A stretch of DNA of 64,000 bases from Idiomarina seosinensis. Lineage in GTDB: Bacteria; Pseudomonadota; Gammaproteobacteria; Enterobacterales; Alteromonadaceae. Numbering within the stretch: position 1 is the first letter of the stretch; each line of letters opens with the position of its first letter. The stretch lies in contig NZ_PIQF01000001.1 of NCBI RefSeq assembly GCF_003987275.1, positions 372,001-436,000 on the forward strand. The letters are read 5' to 3'. The notes below the pieces were generated by a model that was not told the DNA's origin, did no database searches, and saw only the letters and a list, made by a program, of their open reading frames with translations. Both the position numbers and the translations under genes were made by a program. Positions 36,021 to 45,378 of the stretch are shown piece by piece.

Positions 36021-36736
36021 AAGGAAAGCTGAAGTGGATTGTTATTTTGATCATCAGCCTGTTGATGACGGTTATCACCTTATTATTTTTACAGAAGTAT
36101 CTATCAGAGGAAACCGAACGGCGGATCCAGCAAGCCGAGCCTGAAGGTCAGTCTGTGGTTGTTTTTGCGCGACCAATGGAGGCCGACGAGCAAGTCTATG
36201 CTGAGGCTTTGGCGATACGTGATTTTCCGCAACATCTGGTTAGCTCGCAGTGGCTCAGCAGTTCTGAAATCGCGGAGTTATTGGGGCAGCGACTTAAGTA
36301 CGCAGTAAAACAAGGTGAACCGTTAACCCGGGCAATGCTGATCAGTAATAATTTTGCCGGGCTAAGCCGGCAGCTGCCGAAAGATCATTACGCCGTAACC
36401 TTGTCGAGCGTCGAAGGCGCTCGTCATAATGGATTGTTGGCGGTGGGTGACCGGGTTGATGTGGTGTTTTATCAGCATTTACCAAGCGGCCAACGCGACC
36501 AGCACAGTTTTACCGATCTGGCTGTGTTTGACTTAGGAGGCGAGCAGCAAAACTTGGCGGCGGCAACTGGCATAACCTTGTTGGTTCCCGAGAACCAAAT
36601 TCGCGATTTCACCCACTTTCGAACCGATGAGTATTCGCTTTGGGTGCGACCAACATCGCTGGCAGAAAACAGTGACCGCTGGCAGCCGATCACGCCACCG
36701 ACACGCGTTTTGAGCTGGACAGGGGAACAACCATGA
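36017..36736 (+). CDS. rcpC: Tad pilus assembly protein RcpC/CpaB
   Basis: 239 residues: one N-terminal helix (LKWIVILIISLLMTVITLLFL) and a periplasmic SAF/CpaB domain with VVFARPMEADEQV, LRYAVKQGEPLTRAML-like and VGDRVDVVFYQHLP. CpaB proteins are thought to work with the secretin at the outer membrane. It starts at a GTG four bases inside the previous gene, and its stop overlaps the secretin ATG (ATGA). Confidence 0.9.
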   Translation: MKGKLKWIVILIISLLMTVITLLFLQKYLSEETERRIQQAEPEGQSVVVFARPMEADEQVYAEALAIRDFPQHLVSSQWLSSSEIAELLGQRLKYAVKQGEPLTRAMLISNNFAGLSRQLPKDHYAVTLSSVEGARHNGLLAVGDRVDVVFYQHLPSGQRDQHSFTDLAVFDLGGEQQNLAAATGITLLVPENQIRDFTHFRTDEYSLWVRPTSLAENSDRWQPITPPTRVLSWTGEQP

Positions 36737-37920
36737 AACGACTGCTAGCTGGATTACTGCTGCTCAGCTGTAATGTCTTTGCGCAACAGACCATAGAGCT
36801 TGAGGTTGGTCAAAGTGAGCGGCTGCAAGTGGCTACCAACACCCAAATCATGGTCGCTGATGAATCTGTGATAACGGTAAATTTGATCACGCCAACACAG
36901 TTGTTAATAAAAGGTCTGGCCGCTGGCTACAGTGACTTATGGTTAATCAATGACGCTCCCAAACGGTTGCGGGTAGCTGTTACCGAACCATTAAATAAGA
37001 AGCTGGCGCTTGAACTTCAGGCGTTATCGTCGCGTGATACACATTTAGCTCTGGAGTTTGTCGATAGCTTTGTTATTGCCTCTGGAACAGTAACGGAGAA
37101 TACCGCTGAGGCTTTGCAGTCGTTGCAGGATAATTACCCTCAGCTACTTAATAAAACCGAACCGCCAATCTCCGATCAGCCAATGTTGCGGCTAACGGTA
37201 AAAATCCTCGAAATAAAGCGCCAGCGATTGCAGGAGCTTGGAATTGACTGGCAAAGCGCGACTAGCGGACCCTCCGCATCTACTGCAATTAAAGGCATGT
37301 TCCGTTGGTCAGCCGAATTAGATTCGACCCTCAATTTACTGCAACAACAAGGGCAGGCTGAATTGTTGGCTAGTCCCACATTATCCGCACAGAGCGGCGA
37401 AAGTGCTGCGTTTTTAGCGGGTGGTGAATTGCCGATCCCACAAGTGGTCGCGCAGGGAATGCAGGATGTTACTTTTCGGGAGTACGGGATAAAGCTCAAT
37501 ATCGAGCCGGAAATCACTGCGACTGGCAAAATTAAGACGCAGTTATCGGCCGAGGTCAGCAATATCGATCCGGCCGTCACGGTCGCCGGAGTTCCCGGCA
37601 TTCTGTCGCGCCGTACCGACTCGATATTTTTGTCAGATGAAGGCGATACGCTGGTTCTTTCCGGCTTAATGAGCCTGGAGAAAAGTGACAGTAGTAATGG
37701 GCTGCCGGGTATTAGCGAATTGCCATTGCTAGGACAGTTGTTTAGCTCCAGTCAGCAGCGTGAGCAACAGACAGAATTGCTGATTATGGTTACTACGGAG
37801 CGTTTAGACGCGGCGGATAAACGCGCAGAGGAAGCGCAGCAAAGAGCTTTCCAGCAACAACATTGGTTGGTTGAGGCAGGATGCTCAGGACTACAGGAAG
37901 GAACTCATGACGGATATTAA
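36733..37920 (+). CDS. rcpA: Tad outer-membrane secretin RcpA/CpaC
   Basis: 395 residues with a signal peptide (LLAGLLLLSCNVFA). An N-terminal pilus domain of the BON/STN type (about 20-145) is followed by the secretin core with VPGILSRRTDSIFLSDEGDTLVLSGL and the ELLIMVT strand. It is on the short side for the family. It forms the channel through which the pilus passes. The end of this gene overlaps the start of tadA by 14 bases; the tadZ gene that usually stands between them is absent. Confidence 0.93.
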   Translation: MKRLLAGLLLLSCNVFAQQTIELEVGQSERLQVATNTQIMVADESVITVNLITPTQLLIKGLAAGYSDLWLINDAPKRLRVAVTEPLNKKLALELQALSSRDTHLALEFVDSFVIASGTVTENTAEALQSLQDNYPQLLNKTEPPISDQPMLRLTVKILEIKRQRLQELGIDWQSATSGPSASTAIKGMFRWSAELDSTLNLLQQQGQAELLASPTLSAQSGESAAFLAGGELPIPQVVAQGMQDVTFREYGIKLNIEPEITATGKIKTQLSAEVSNIDPAVTVAGVPGILSRRTDSIFLSDEGDTLVLSGLMSLEKSDSSNGLPGISELPLLGQLFSSSQQREQQTELLIMVTTERLDAADKRAEEAQQRAFQQQHWLVEAGCSGLQEGTHDGY

Positions 37921-39118
37921 ACAACACTTACAACAACAGTTAAGAGAGCACCTAGATCAGCGTGATCCAGCCATCGATAACTTATCTGAGCAGGAGTTGC
38001 GGGAACATGCCAGTAACTATTTATCAGCTTGTGTACAGGACCAGCAACACCAATTGATTATTGCCGAGGTCGTTAATGAGGCGATTGGATTGGGCCCACT
38101 AGAGCCGTTGTTAAGTGATGACAGTATTTCCGAAATTATGGTTAATCGATTCGACAAGATTTTTATCGAAAAAGCCGGTTGTTTACAAAACGCAGGGGTT
38201 AAGTTCTCCAGCGAGCAAGCGCTCCGGCGCGCCATCGATCGTATTGTTTTACCATTAGGGCGGCATGTTGATGAAGCATCCCCTATGGTGGACGCGCGGT
38301 TGAGTGATGGTTCGCGGGTTAATGCTGTAATAACACCGTTGGCGCTGGCAGGTAGCTGCGTGACCATTCGTAAATTTTCAGCCAAACCATTGAGCTTGAA
38401 TGCCTTAATAGATTCTGGCTCATTGAGCGCTGCGGCTGCAGAGTTCTTGATTTTGGCGGTAAAATGTCGGCAAAATATTATTGTGTCGGGGGGTACCGGC
38501 ACCGGTAAGACGACGCTTTTAAACACGCTATCCGGACAAATACCGGCTTCAGAGCGTGTGATAACCATCGAGGATGCGGCAGAACTGCAACTTGAACATG
38601 AAAACTTGATCAGCTTAGAGGCTCGCCCGAAAAATCAGGAGGGACAAGGTGCTGTGGGTATCCGTGAGCTGGTCATAAATGCCTTACGAATGAGGCCTGA
38701 TCGGTTGGTGGTGGGTGAGTGCCGGGGAGCTGAGGCGCTGGATATGTTGCAGGCAATGAATACCGGACACGCCGGCTCGTTAAGTACGGTACACGCTAAC
38801 ACGGCGCGCGATGCCTTAAGGCGTCTGGAAGTCATGGTGCTGATGGGAGGGATTGAGCTACCGGTTGTCGCCATTCGTCAGCAGGTTGCCAGTGCGGTCG
38901 ATATTATTGTGCAAATTGCGCGACTTTCTGACGGTCGACGAGTGGTCATGAGTATCAATGAGGTGACAGGACTTGATGGTGATACCTTGCAAGTTGCCAG
39001 TTTGTACGAACGTTCGCGGTCCGGGCAACAATTAGAAAGCTGCCAAACGCTGTGTCAGTTTGCGCAACAACAAAGTGACGAAATGCAGACAAAATTAATG
39101 AATTGTCTGGTGAACTAA
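37907..39118 (+). CDS. tadA: Tad secretion ATPase TadA/CpaF
   Basis: 403 residues from the ATG at 37907 (strong GGAAGG). Hexameric motor of the secretion-ATPase family; TadA relatives power both extension and retraction. Walker A GGTGTGKTT is near residue 195, the Asp box is ITIEDAAELQL, Walker B RPDRLVVGECRG, and the His box TGHAGSLSTVHANT. The N-terminal domain contains LGPLEPLLSDDSISEIMVN, as in CpaF. Upstream frame to 37871 lies wholly within rcpA and is ignored. Confidence 0.95.
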   Translation: MTDIKQHLQQQLREHLDQRDPAIDNLSEQELREHASNYLSACVQDQQHQLIIAEVVNEAIGLGPLEPLLSDDSISEIMVNRFDKIFIEKAGCLQNAGVKFSSEQALRRAIDRIVLPLGRHVDEASPMVDARLSDGSRVNAVITPLALAGSCVTIRKFSAKPLSLNALIDSGSLSAAAAEFLILAVKCRQNIIVSGGTGTGKTTLLNTLSGQIPASERVITIEDAAELQLEHENLISLEARPKNQEGQGAVGIRELVINALRMRPDRLVVGECRGAEALDMLQAMNTGHAGSLSTVHANTARDALRRLEVMVLMGGIELPVVAIRQQVASAVDIIVQIARLSDGRRVVMSINEVTGLDGDTLQVASLYERSRSGQQLESCQTLCQFAQQQSDEMQTKLMNCLVN

Positions 39119-39120
39119 GT

Positions 39121-39972
39121 ATGTGGACTCAATGGCTGGTGGCTTTTTGTTTGTTACTCAGTGGTGTGTTCTGGGGCACACTGCTCGTACAATTTAACAA
39201 GCAGCGTTTAAAAACCATCGAAGGCGCACTCGAGACTAACGCGCAGCGCTCAATGCAGGAGTTTTTCCTGTACTTACCTGCCCGTATTCTGGTGCGGCTG
39301 TATCTGTGCCTATGCCTTTTAGGCCCTTTGTTAGGCTGGCTATTAGGCGATTGGTTTAGTGCCCTAATATGTTTATTTGTGGTGGTTATAGCTCCGCCGA
39401 TGGGTTACCGCTGGTTATTAAAGCGTCGTTATCGGGCATTGCAAAAACAGCTACCGCCAATGCTGGTAACGCTTAGTAATCAATTGCGCAGTGGTATCAG
39501 TTTAGCTAATGGTATCCGCGGCTTAAAAGGCGAGTTGGCAGCTCCGTTGGGACAAGAAGTGAACGAGATCTTACGCCAGGTAAAGTTAGGCCAGGATCTA
39601 GAAGCGGCTTTGCTCGGCTGGCAGCATCGAATGCCGATATTTTCCGTAAAAATGGTCGTCCAATCGCTCATTCTAGGCTTTCGCAGTGGTGGGCAGCAGT
39701 CTGACTTATTAATGCGCCTAGCGGATAACTTACAAAAGCAAGAGCATATTCGCGAACGTCAGGCGACGCTGTCGTCACAGGCAAAAATGCAAGCTCGTAT
39801 CCTGGTATTGATGCCAGTAGCTTTGTTTTTCCTGCTAAGAAGTATGAAGCCGGATCATATTGCGATGCTGACCGATACGCTAACCGGTCAATTAATGCTG
39901 GTAGCTGCGGCCATTTTAATGATGATTGGCGGCTGGATGATGAAGAAGATACTGAATACGGATGACTTTTAA
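39121..39972 (+). CDS. tadB: Tad inner-membrane platform protein TadB
   Basis: 283 residues with N- and C-terminal membrane helices and a central T2SSF domain (LPPMLVTLSNQLRSGISLANGI). TadB and TadC together form the membrane platform beneath the ATPase. It starts at the ATG at 39121, two bases after tadA; a TTG at 39103 is a less likely alternative. Confidence 0.92.
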   Translation: MWTQWLVAFCLLLSGVFWGTLLVQFNKQRLKTIEGALETNAQRSMQEFFLYLPARILVRLYLCLCLLGPLLGWLLGDWFSALICLFVVVIAPPMGYRWLLKRRYRALQKQLPPMLVTLSNQLRSGISLANGIRGLKGELAAPLGQEVNEILRQVKLGQDLEAALLGWQHRMPIFSVKMVVQSLILGFRSGGQQSDLLMRLADNLQKQEHIRERQATLSSQAKMQARILVLMPVALFFLLRSMKPDHIAMLTDTLTGQLMLVAAAILMMIGGWMMKKILNTDDF

Positions 39973-40763
39973 TGCTACTACTGTTGTTGCCATTAATTTT
40001 TCTCTGCACCTGTGTCATCAGCTATGCGCTATTGCGGCTATGGCAGTGGTTGAATATATTGCCGCGGCTGGACAGGCTAAGCGAACAGTGTTGGCGACGT
40101 ATCCCCGGCCAATTCAGGCGGCGATTAGGGTACCTGTTCGATAGCGAGGGCCGCAGTCCTACCGTTCATCGTTTTGTGAGTAGCTGGACACTAGTGCTTG
40201 TTAGCAGTTCAGTACTGGCGGTAATGACCGGTCTTGGGATGTTACTGCTGGCACTGGTGCTGCTGTTGTTATTTCAGATCAGCCGCAATCAGAACCGTTT
40301 TGCCCGCAAGCAACGACAAATCAAGATGGAGTTGCCGGATTTTTGCGATTTACTGGCGATGATGATTGCTGCTGGAATACCGTTAATACCGGCCATGTCC
40401 AGAGTGTCAGAGGCATGCCAGGGAGGGTTGCTAGCCGCTGAAGTCAGCCGGGTAAACCATCAATTACGGCAGGGAACACCATTTTCTGAGGCCCTGAACC
40501 GACTTGCAGACTTCTATCGTCTGCCACTACTGAGTGAATGGACAGGATTATTGATTCAGGGACATCAACAAGGCAGTAGCCTGGTGACCACTTTACGTTT
40601 TCACTCATTACAAATGCGCCAGCAACTGCTTAACGAAGCTGAAAAAAAGGCACAGGAGGCGCCAGTAAAACTGCTATTCCCGCTAATGACGTGTTTTTTT
40701 CCGGTCAACTTTTTAGTCATATTAGGACCGATTGTTTTACAAATTAGCGAGGGAGGGTTTTAA
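39972..40763 (+). CDS. tadC: Tad inner-membrane platform protein TadC
   Basis: 263 residues, second T2SSF protein (MELPDFCDLLAMMIAAGIPLIPAMSRV), with hydrophobic segments at the N-terminus, middle and C-terminus (LLFPLMTCFFPVNFLVILGP). Its ATG overlaps the tadB stop (TAATG), so the two partners are translated together. Confidence 0.92.
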   Translation: MLLLLLPLIFLCTCVISYALLRLWQWLNILPRLDRLSEQCWRRIPGQFRRRLGYLFDSEGRSPTVHRFVSSWTLVLVSSSVLAVMTGLGMLLLALVLLLLFQISRNQNRFARKQRQIKMELPDFCDLLAMMIAAGIPLIPAMSRVSEACQGGLLAAEVSRVNHQLRQGTPFSEALNRLADFYRLPLLSEWTGLLIQGHQQGSSLVTTLRFHSLQMRQQLLNEAEKKAQEAPVKLLFPLMTCFFPVNFLVILGPIVLQISEGGF

Positions 40764-40765
40764 TC

Positions 40766-41203
40766 GTGTCTATTCAAAATGGCTGTGTACTGTGGCCTTA
40801 CAGCAAAGCTATGACTGGCTTTTGGCAGCGTTGCCGCGGCATGATTGGTGAGCCGGAACCGACTTTATCGCACGCCTTTTGGTTCCCGAAATGTCGCGCA
40901 GTACATAGTTTTGGCATGAAGGCAGCGATTGATCTGATTGCGGTTGATAAAGAGCTCCGCCTACTAGCTGTAGAACGGCATTTCTGCCCGGGAAGAAGTA
41001 TCCGTTTTAAAGGTTGCTACGGTATTATTGAGCTGGCTGCTTCGAGCCCTTGGCCGCTGGAGTCATGGGTTGGACAACAGTTTGTATTTATAGCGCAAGG
41101 AGAGCGTATTAATGAAACGACGAAATTATCACCTACTGACTATTTTGGTATTGCCCTTAAGTCTTGCGATGAGCGGGTGTCAGCTAACGAAGCAACCCCT
41201 TGA
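40766..41203 (+). CDS. DUF192-family protein in the Tad operon
   Basis: 145 residues beginning with GTG at 40766, two bases after tadC. The DUF192 core is clear: CRGMIGEPEP, AVHSFGMKAAIDLIAVDKE, and a C-terminal strand GCYGIIELAA. Most DUF192 proteins are exported, but no signal peptide is seen here, so it may stay in the cytosol. The function of the family is unknown. Its last about 90 bases overlap the tadD frame: the tadD ATG (41112) lies inside this gene, an unusually large same-strand overlap. Confidence 0.8.
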   Translation: MSIQNGCVLWPYSKAMTGFWQRCRGMIGEPEPTLSHAFWFPKCRAVHSFGMKAAIDLIAVDKELRLLAVERHFCPGRSIRFKGCYGIIELAASSPWPLESWVGQQFVFIAQGERINETTKLSPTDYFGIALKSCDERVSANEATP

Positions 41204-41561
41204 GCAACAGCAGCAAGTGTTTCAGCGGGCTCAACAATGGTATCAGCAGGGCGATTTATTAGCGGCCGAACAACAACTTAACCGGCTGCATCGGCATAAC
41301 CTAAAAAGTCCAAATAGCTGGCGGCTTTTAGCGAATATCCATTTTCGTCAGCAGCGAATGCAAGCGGCAGAAAAAGCCTATTTAGCGGCGTTGAAGCTAG
41401 AGCCGTCGGATGCTGTTAGCTGGCACAACCTGGCACTGGTAAGACTGAGGTTAACCACATCGACATTGATGTCGGCTCGAACACAACTCGGATCGTTATC
41501 AGATAACGATGCGACATTACTGGATACGCTATTAAAGCTGCAACGAGTAACGCTCAATTAA
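41112..41561 (+). CDS. tadD: TPR lipoprotein TadD
   Basis: 149 residues with lipobox LAMSGC near residue 23 and then TPR-like helices (AQQWYQQGDLLAAEQQLNRL, LANIHFRQQRMQAAEKAYLAALKLEPSD). TadD lipoproteins act as pilotins or assembly factors for the secretin. The RBS AAGGAG seven to eight bases before the ATG supports translation despite the overlap with the DUF192 gene. Confidence 0.88.
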   Translation: MKRRNYHLLTILVLPLSLAMSGCQLTKQPLEQQQQVFQRAQQWYQQGDLLAAEQQLNRLHRHNLKSPNSWRLLANIHFRQQRMQAAEKAYLAALKLEPSDAVSWHNLALVRLRLTTSTLMSARTQLGSLSDNDATLLDTLLKLQRVTLN

Positions 41562-41947
41562 TGCCTCAACAAGCAGGCATTGTCTTATTAAGCACCGTGC
41601 TTTTTAGTCTGCTGCTGAGTTCGGCAGTGACCGCTGTTGTTGGACAACGGCTGGAGTACGACAAGTTGTATGCGGATGTGGTGATTAATAGTGTGATTAA
41701 TCGACAAAATTTGCTGCGTACACTGGCACAGCAGCTGCAGCGTTGGCCGACTGAGCTTGAACTGATGAGTTATCAACAAGACCAGCTGATTAGCTGGTCG
41801 TTTGACGTTGTCCAGCAGCAGCCAATGATATGGCAGTTGCCGCTTGCGAGGCCACAATGGCAAAGGCGATTAATCCAACGTTTGGGTGGACAAGTCGTTG
41901 GCAATCACTGGCTGATTACTGAAACCCAATCGATCGTTGCTGATTAA
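41561..41947 (+). CDS. Unknown single-helix protein, last gene of the Tad operon
   Basis: 128 residues. An N-terminal hydrophobic stretch ([22 protein letters not shown]) after MPQQA resembles a PilX-like pseudopilin leader, but no Glu at +5 is present. The rest is hydrophilic, Gln/Trp-rich. ATG overlaps the tadD stop (TAATG). Its end overlaps smpB by four bases on the opposite strand. The position marks the end of the Tad operon. Confidence 0.65.
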   Translation: MPQQAGIVLLSTVLFSLLLSSAVTAVVGQRLEYDKLYADVVINSVINRQNLLRTLAQQLQRWPTELELMSYQQDQLISWSFDVVQQQPMIWQLPLARPQWQRRLIQRLGGQVVGNHWLITETQSIVAD

Positions 41948-42423
41948 CGTACCGAATGTTTCATAATGCGGGCTTTCTGACGTTGCCAGTCACGTTCCTT
42001 TATGGTGTCCCGTTTGTCGTGAGACTTTTTACCTTTGGCTAACCAGCACTCAACTTTAACCCAGCACGCTTTCCAATACATTGCGGTTGCAACGATCGAA
42101 TAGCCTTCCCGGTCTGCCGCCCCAATCAACTTATCTAACTCTTTACGTTTCAGAAGCAGTTTGCGGCTGCGGTCAGCTTCACAATAAACATGGCTAGAAG
42201 CTTGATTCATCGGTTGTATTTCTGCACCCAATAAGTAAGCCTCGCCATCTTTGATAATGACGTAACTGTCGCGAATATTAACTTTACCGGCTCGAATACT
42301 TTTGACTTCCCAACCTTGCAAGCTAATTCCGGCTTCGAATTTTTCTTCTAAAAAATATTCGTGCCGAGCTTTTTTGTTGAGAGCAATAGTACCGGTGCTT
42401 TGTTGTGATTTATTTTTACTCAT
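41944..42423 (-). CDS. smpB: SsrA-binding protein SmpB
   Basis: 159 residues from the ATG at 42423; binds tmRNA and places it in stalled ribosomes. [27 protein letters not shown] and the C-terminal tail [26 protein letters not shown] are standard. An ATG at 42432 is possible, but TATAAT on the coding strand covers 42436-42431. If that is the -10, translation must begin at 42423 with almost no leader. No tmRNA gene is seen nearby. Confidence 0.96.
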   Translation of the reverse strand: MSKNKSQQSTGTIALNKKARHEYFLEEKFEAGISLQGWEVKSIRAGKVNIRDSYVIIKDGEAYLLGAEIQPMNQASSHVYCEADRSRKLLLKRKELDKLIGAADREGYSIVATAMYWKACWVKVECWLAKGKKSHDKRDTIKERDWQRQKARIMKHSVR

Positions 42424-42530
42424 GCCAACCATTATACCGATGATTTAGTAAAAGAAAATTGCTTTAAGGACTAGAAAGGCTGACAGATTGCGTTATTATT
42501 GCGCAATCCGAATTTGGCCGTAGGAAAATC

Positions 42531-42962
42531 ATGCCCAGAATCGAAAAAAGTGCGTTAGTGTCGCATAGCGCGCAACAGATGTTCGACTTAGTTAACGATA
42601 TTGATAAGTATCCCGATTTTGTACCGGGGTGCGTGGATGCCAAGGTAATAGAGCAGGGTGATGACTACAAAGTTGCAACTCTGGATATCAGTAAGGCGGG
42701 CATCCGTAAAAGCTTTACCACTCGCAACACGCTAGTAGCGCCGGAACGTATCGATATGCAGTTGGTGGACGGTCCGTTTAAGAAGTTATCAGGTGGCTGG
42801 CGCTTTACTCCGCTGGCGGATGACGCCTGCAAAATTCAGTTTGAACTGGACTTTGAGTTTGCTAACCGTCTGCTCGGTATGGCGTTTGGTAAAATTTTTA
42901 GTGAAGTTACTGCACGTATGGTCGATGCTTTTGTCGAGCGTTCGAAAAAGGTCTACAGCTAG
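42531..42962 (+). CDS. ratA: START-domain protein RatA
   Basis: 143 residues of the Coq10/START family (polyketide-cyclase fold). SAQQMFDLVNDIDKYPDFVPGC is diagnostic. In E. coli the protein was first described as a toxin blocking 70S formation, but the family is better linked to ubiquinone binding. A divergent smpB/ratA-rnfH arrangement is conserved. An inverted repeat GATTGCG/CGCAATC (42486-42508) lies in the promoter gap. Confidence 0.94.
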   Translation: MPRIEKSALVSHSAQQMFDLVNDIDKYPDFVPGCVDAKVIEQGDDYKVATLDISKAGIRKSFTTRNTLVAPERIDMQLVDGPFKKLSGGWRFTPLADDACKIQFELDFEFANRLLGMAFGKIFSEVTARMVDAFVERSKKVYS

Positions 42963-42964
42963 CG

Positions 42965-43315
42965 ATGGCGATGAACACGGTGGAAGTTGCCTACGCAACT
43001 CCTGAGAAACAGCTGATTTTAACGGTACAGGTTCCTGCCGGAACCACGGTTGAACAGTGTATTGAGCAGTCTGGTATCCGGCAACATTTTAATGACATTG
43101 ATCTGAGTCAGCAAAAAGTGGGTATCTGGAATAAAGCGACGAAGCTTCATGCAGAGCCACGAGATGGTGATCGGATTGAAATTTATCGAGCTTTAATAGC
43201 CGACCCGAAAGCAGTGCGTAAGCGCCGCGCCGAGAAAGCGAAACAAGAAGGGCGAGCGGATAAAGTGACAGGCGGCCGCCCTGACGCTAAGCGTAATCAA
43301 CGGAGCAAGGAGTAA
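42965..43315 (+). CDS. rnfH: RnfH family protein (RatB)
   Basis: 116 residues, ubiquitin-like beta-grasp fold; EVAYATPEKQLILTVQVPAGT and GDRIEIYRALIADPK are family signatures. No activity is established. It follows ratA by two bases; the ATG at 42965 is followed by another at 42971. The lysine/arginine-rich C-terminal tail (about 85-116) is likely disordered. Confidence 0.93.
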   Translation: MAMNTVEVAYATPEKQLILTVQVPAGTTVEQCIEQSGIRQHFNDIDLSQQKVGIWNKATKLHAEPRDGDRIEIYRALIADPKAVRKRRAEKAKQEGRADKVTGGRPDAKRNQRSKE

Positions 43316-43317
43316 CT

Positions 43318-43800
43318 ATGCGGTTGTATATTATGCGCCATGGCCATGCAGTGCTGCCGTTGTCGACTCAGTCAGACGAGGAGCGCCGGTTAACGCCCGA
43401 AGGAGAGCAGGAGGTTGTTACAACAGCAACCTGGTTAGCGCAAAAGGCGGGACAATTAGATAGCTGTCTGGTCAGTCCGTATATTCGTGCTCAACAAACG
43501 GCTACGGTGGCGATGGGTTGTGTTAACACTAACAGTCGTAATGATGTACGCGAATTGACGCCTGATACTGACCCGGGTAAAGCATTAACCGCAGTTGCTG
43601 CCGAAATTGAAGCGCATAATTATCAGCAGGTGTTATTAGTGTCACACATGCCGTTGGTGAGTTATCTGGTGCACGAAATTGACCGCAGCAAACAACCACC
43701 GATATTTCCAACGGGTGGCATAGCGGTGATGGAATTTGATCCGCAAAGCCTGCGTGGTACTTTCGAACAACTCATGGCTGCTGAGCGCTGCGTGGTTTAA
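43318..43800 (+). CDS. sixA: Phosphohistidine phosphatase SixA
   Basis: 160 residues, histidine-phosphatase superfamily with RHG at residues 7-9 (H8 is the phosphate acceptor). In E. coli SixA dephosphorylates the PTSNtr protein NPr. SPYIRAQQTA and VSHMPLVS carry the other active-site residues. The ATG follows rnfH by two bases, so it is in that operon. It converges on smrB. Confidence 0.93.
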   Translation: MRLYIMRHGHAVLPLSTQSDEERRLTPEGEQEVVTTATWLAQKAGQLDSCLVSPYIRAQQTATVAMGCVNTNSRNDVRELTPDTDPGKALTAVAAEIEAHNYQQVLLVSHMPLVSYLVHEIDRSKQPPIFPTGGIAVMEFDPQSLRGTFEQLMAAERCVV

Positions 43801-43809
43801 GTTTATTAG

Positions 43810-44373
43810 CTAGTCGCGCCGTTTAATCAGCAACACAATAGCAGCATCGCCGCCCCATTCCTTTGGGGCCTGATGAAAAGCTCTTATCCCCGGATACTGA
43901 ATCAGCCAATGTGGCAACTGTTGTTTTAGACGGCCACTTCCATGTCCATGCATAATCGAACAACATTCAATTAATTGTTTTTCGCAGGCTCTGAGCATGG
44001 CGGCCAGCTCCTGTTTGGCTGCTGCCAATGTCATGCCATGCAGATCAAGTAGCATTTCCGGCGAGTAATCACCTCTGCGCAATTGTTTTAGCAAATAGTG
44101 AGATTCCTGTTCCGCAACATAACGAACCGGACCATCCTCAATGTATCCTTGAAACTGATCGGAGAAAAAGTCGGTGGCGGCTCGACTGTTAAGCCCTACA
44201 GAGTCAGCTTTTTGCCGATGCTTCTTTTGCTGCAGCCGTTGTTTTGCGGGTAACGGCTGTATTTTATCGTTGTCGATCGTTCGAGCCCCCTTTACCGCGT
44301 CACGAAATAACGCACGCTCGTCATCATCGACTGCGGTAGAATTGGTCTTGCGGGCGCTCTTAAAGGATTTCAT
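43810..44373 (-). CDS. smrB: Ribosome rescue nuclease SmrB
   Basis: 187 residues with a C-terminal Smr domain: LLDLHGMTLAAAKQEL and IMHGHGSGRLKQQL (the DLHG and GHGxG motifs). SmrB recognises collided ribosomes and cuts the mRNA between them so that tmRNA can act. The N-terminal 90 residues are basic and disordered-like, as in E. coli. It is divergent from prmB, as in enterics. Confidence 0.94.
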   Translation of the reverse strand: MKSFKSARKTNSTAVDDDERALFRDAVKGARTIDNDKIQPLPAKQRLQQKKHRQKADSVGLNSRAATDFFSDQFQGYIEDGPVRYVAEQESHYLLKQLRRGDYSPEMLLDLHGMTLAAAKQELAAMLRACEKQLIECCSIMHGHGSGRLKQQLPHWLIQYPGIRAFHQAPKEWGGDAAIVLLIKRRD

Positions 44374-44454
44374 GGTAGATGATTCTGATGCTTATTTCGG
44401 TTATTCTATGAGACAAGTTTGTAGTATAAATCATTCAGCTAAGCGGAGACACCG

Positions 44455-45378
44455 TTGAACCCCTCTATTCTTGAAAATGCGCTGCTCGATCTACATAGCA
44501 TAGACGACGTTTTACGTTGGAGCGTCAGCCAAATGATGTCTCAGGAGCTGTACTTCGGTCATGGCACTATTAATGCCGTCGAAGAAGCTCGAGTGTTGTT
44601 AGGCCATATTCTTCAGCTAACTCCTGATGAGTTAGTCGATGCCCGCCATTGCCGCCTGACCCGGGACGAAAAGGGTGACTACCTGCAATTATTAAAACAG
44701 CGCATTGAACTAAGAAAACCGGCTGCCTATCTGACTCACGAAGCTTGGTTTGCCGGGTTACCCTTTTACGTTGACGAGCGGGTGCTAGTGCCGCGATCGC
44801 CAATAGCAGAATTAATTGAAAATGGTTTTCAGCCTTGGCTACAACAATCACCGCAACGCGTTTTAGATTTGTGTACTGGCAGTGGCTGTATTGCTATTGC
44901 CTGCGCTTATGCGTTCCCTGAAGCACAGGTTGATGCCGTAGATTTATCGACCGATGCGCTGCTGGTAGCGGAGCAAAATATTGCGCAGCACGGTTTACAA
45001 CAGCAGGTGATCCCGCTGAAATCGGATCTTTTTAGAGAACTTAGTGGCGAGCGTTACGATTTAATTGTCAGCAATCCACCCTATGTTGATGATGAAGATA
45101 TGGCCGACTTGCCCGATGAGTACCAACATGAGCCAGTAATGGGGCTCGCCGCTGGCTCTGACGGATTGGAACTAGTCGACAAAATGCTATTAGAAGCGGC
45201 TGATTACCTGAACGATGGCGGCTTGTTATTTTGTGAAGTGGGTAACTCGATGCCAGCTTTAAATGAAAAATACCCAGAAACACCGTTTCTGTGGGTTGAA
45301 TTTGAACGTGGCGGTGACGGCGTTTTTGTTTTATCGCGTGAGCAATTAATCACGCATCGGAGTTGTTATGGCGGGTAA
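44455..45378 (+). CDS. prmB: Ribosomal protein uL3 glutamine methyltransferase PrmB
   Basis: 307 residues; methylates a glutamine of L3. The SAM motif [20 protein letters not shown] and the catalytic NPPY ([15 protein letters not shown]) are present. The [10 protein letters not shown] block separates it from PrmC. It uses a TTG start with CGGAGA five bases upstream. It overlaps aroC by 11 bases, in the conserved prmB-aroC pair. Confidence 0.95.
   Translation: MNPSILENALLDLHSIDDVLRWSVSQMMSQELYFGHGTINAVEEARVLLGHILQLTPDELVDARHCRLTRDEKGDYLQLLKQRIELRKPAAYLTHEAWFAGLPFYVDERVLVPRSPIAELIENGFQPWLQQSPQRVLDLCTGSGCIAIACAYAFPEAQVDAVDLSTDALLVAEQNIAQHGLQQQVIPLKSDLFRELSGERYDLIVSNPPYVDDEDMADLPDEYQHEPVMGLAAGSDGLELVDKMLLEAADYLNDGGLLFCEVGNSMPALNEKYPETPFLWVEFERGGDGVFVLSREQLITHRSCYGG

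Noticed and set aside
42486-42508. Inverted repeat GATTGCG/CGCAATC between smpB and ratA
   Set aside because: Short and in an A/T-rich promoter gap; it could be an operator, but nothing supports a specific regulator, and there is no T-tract for a terminator.
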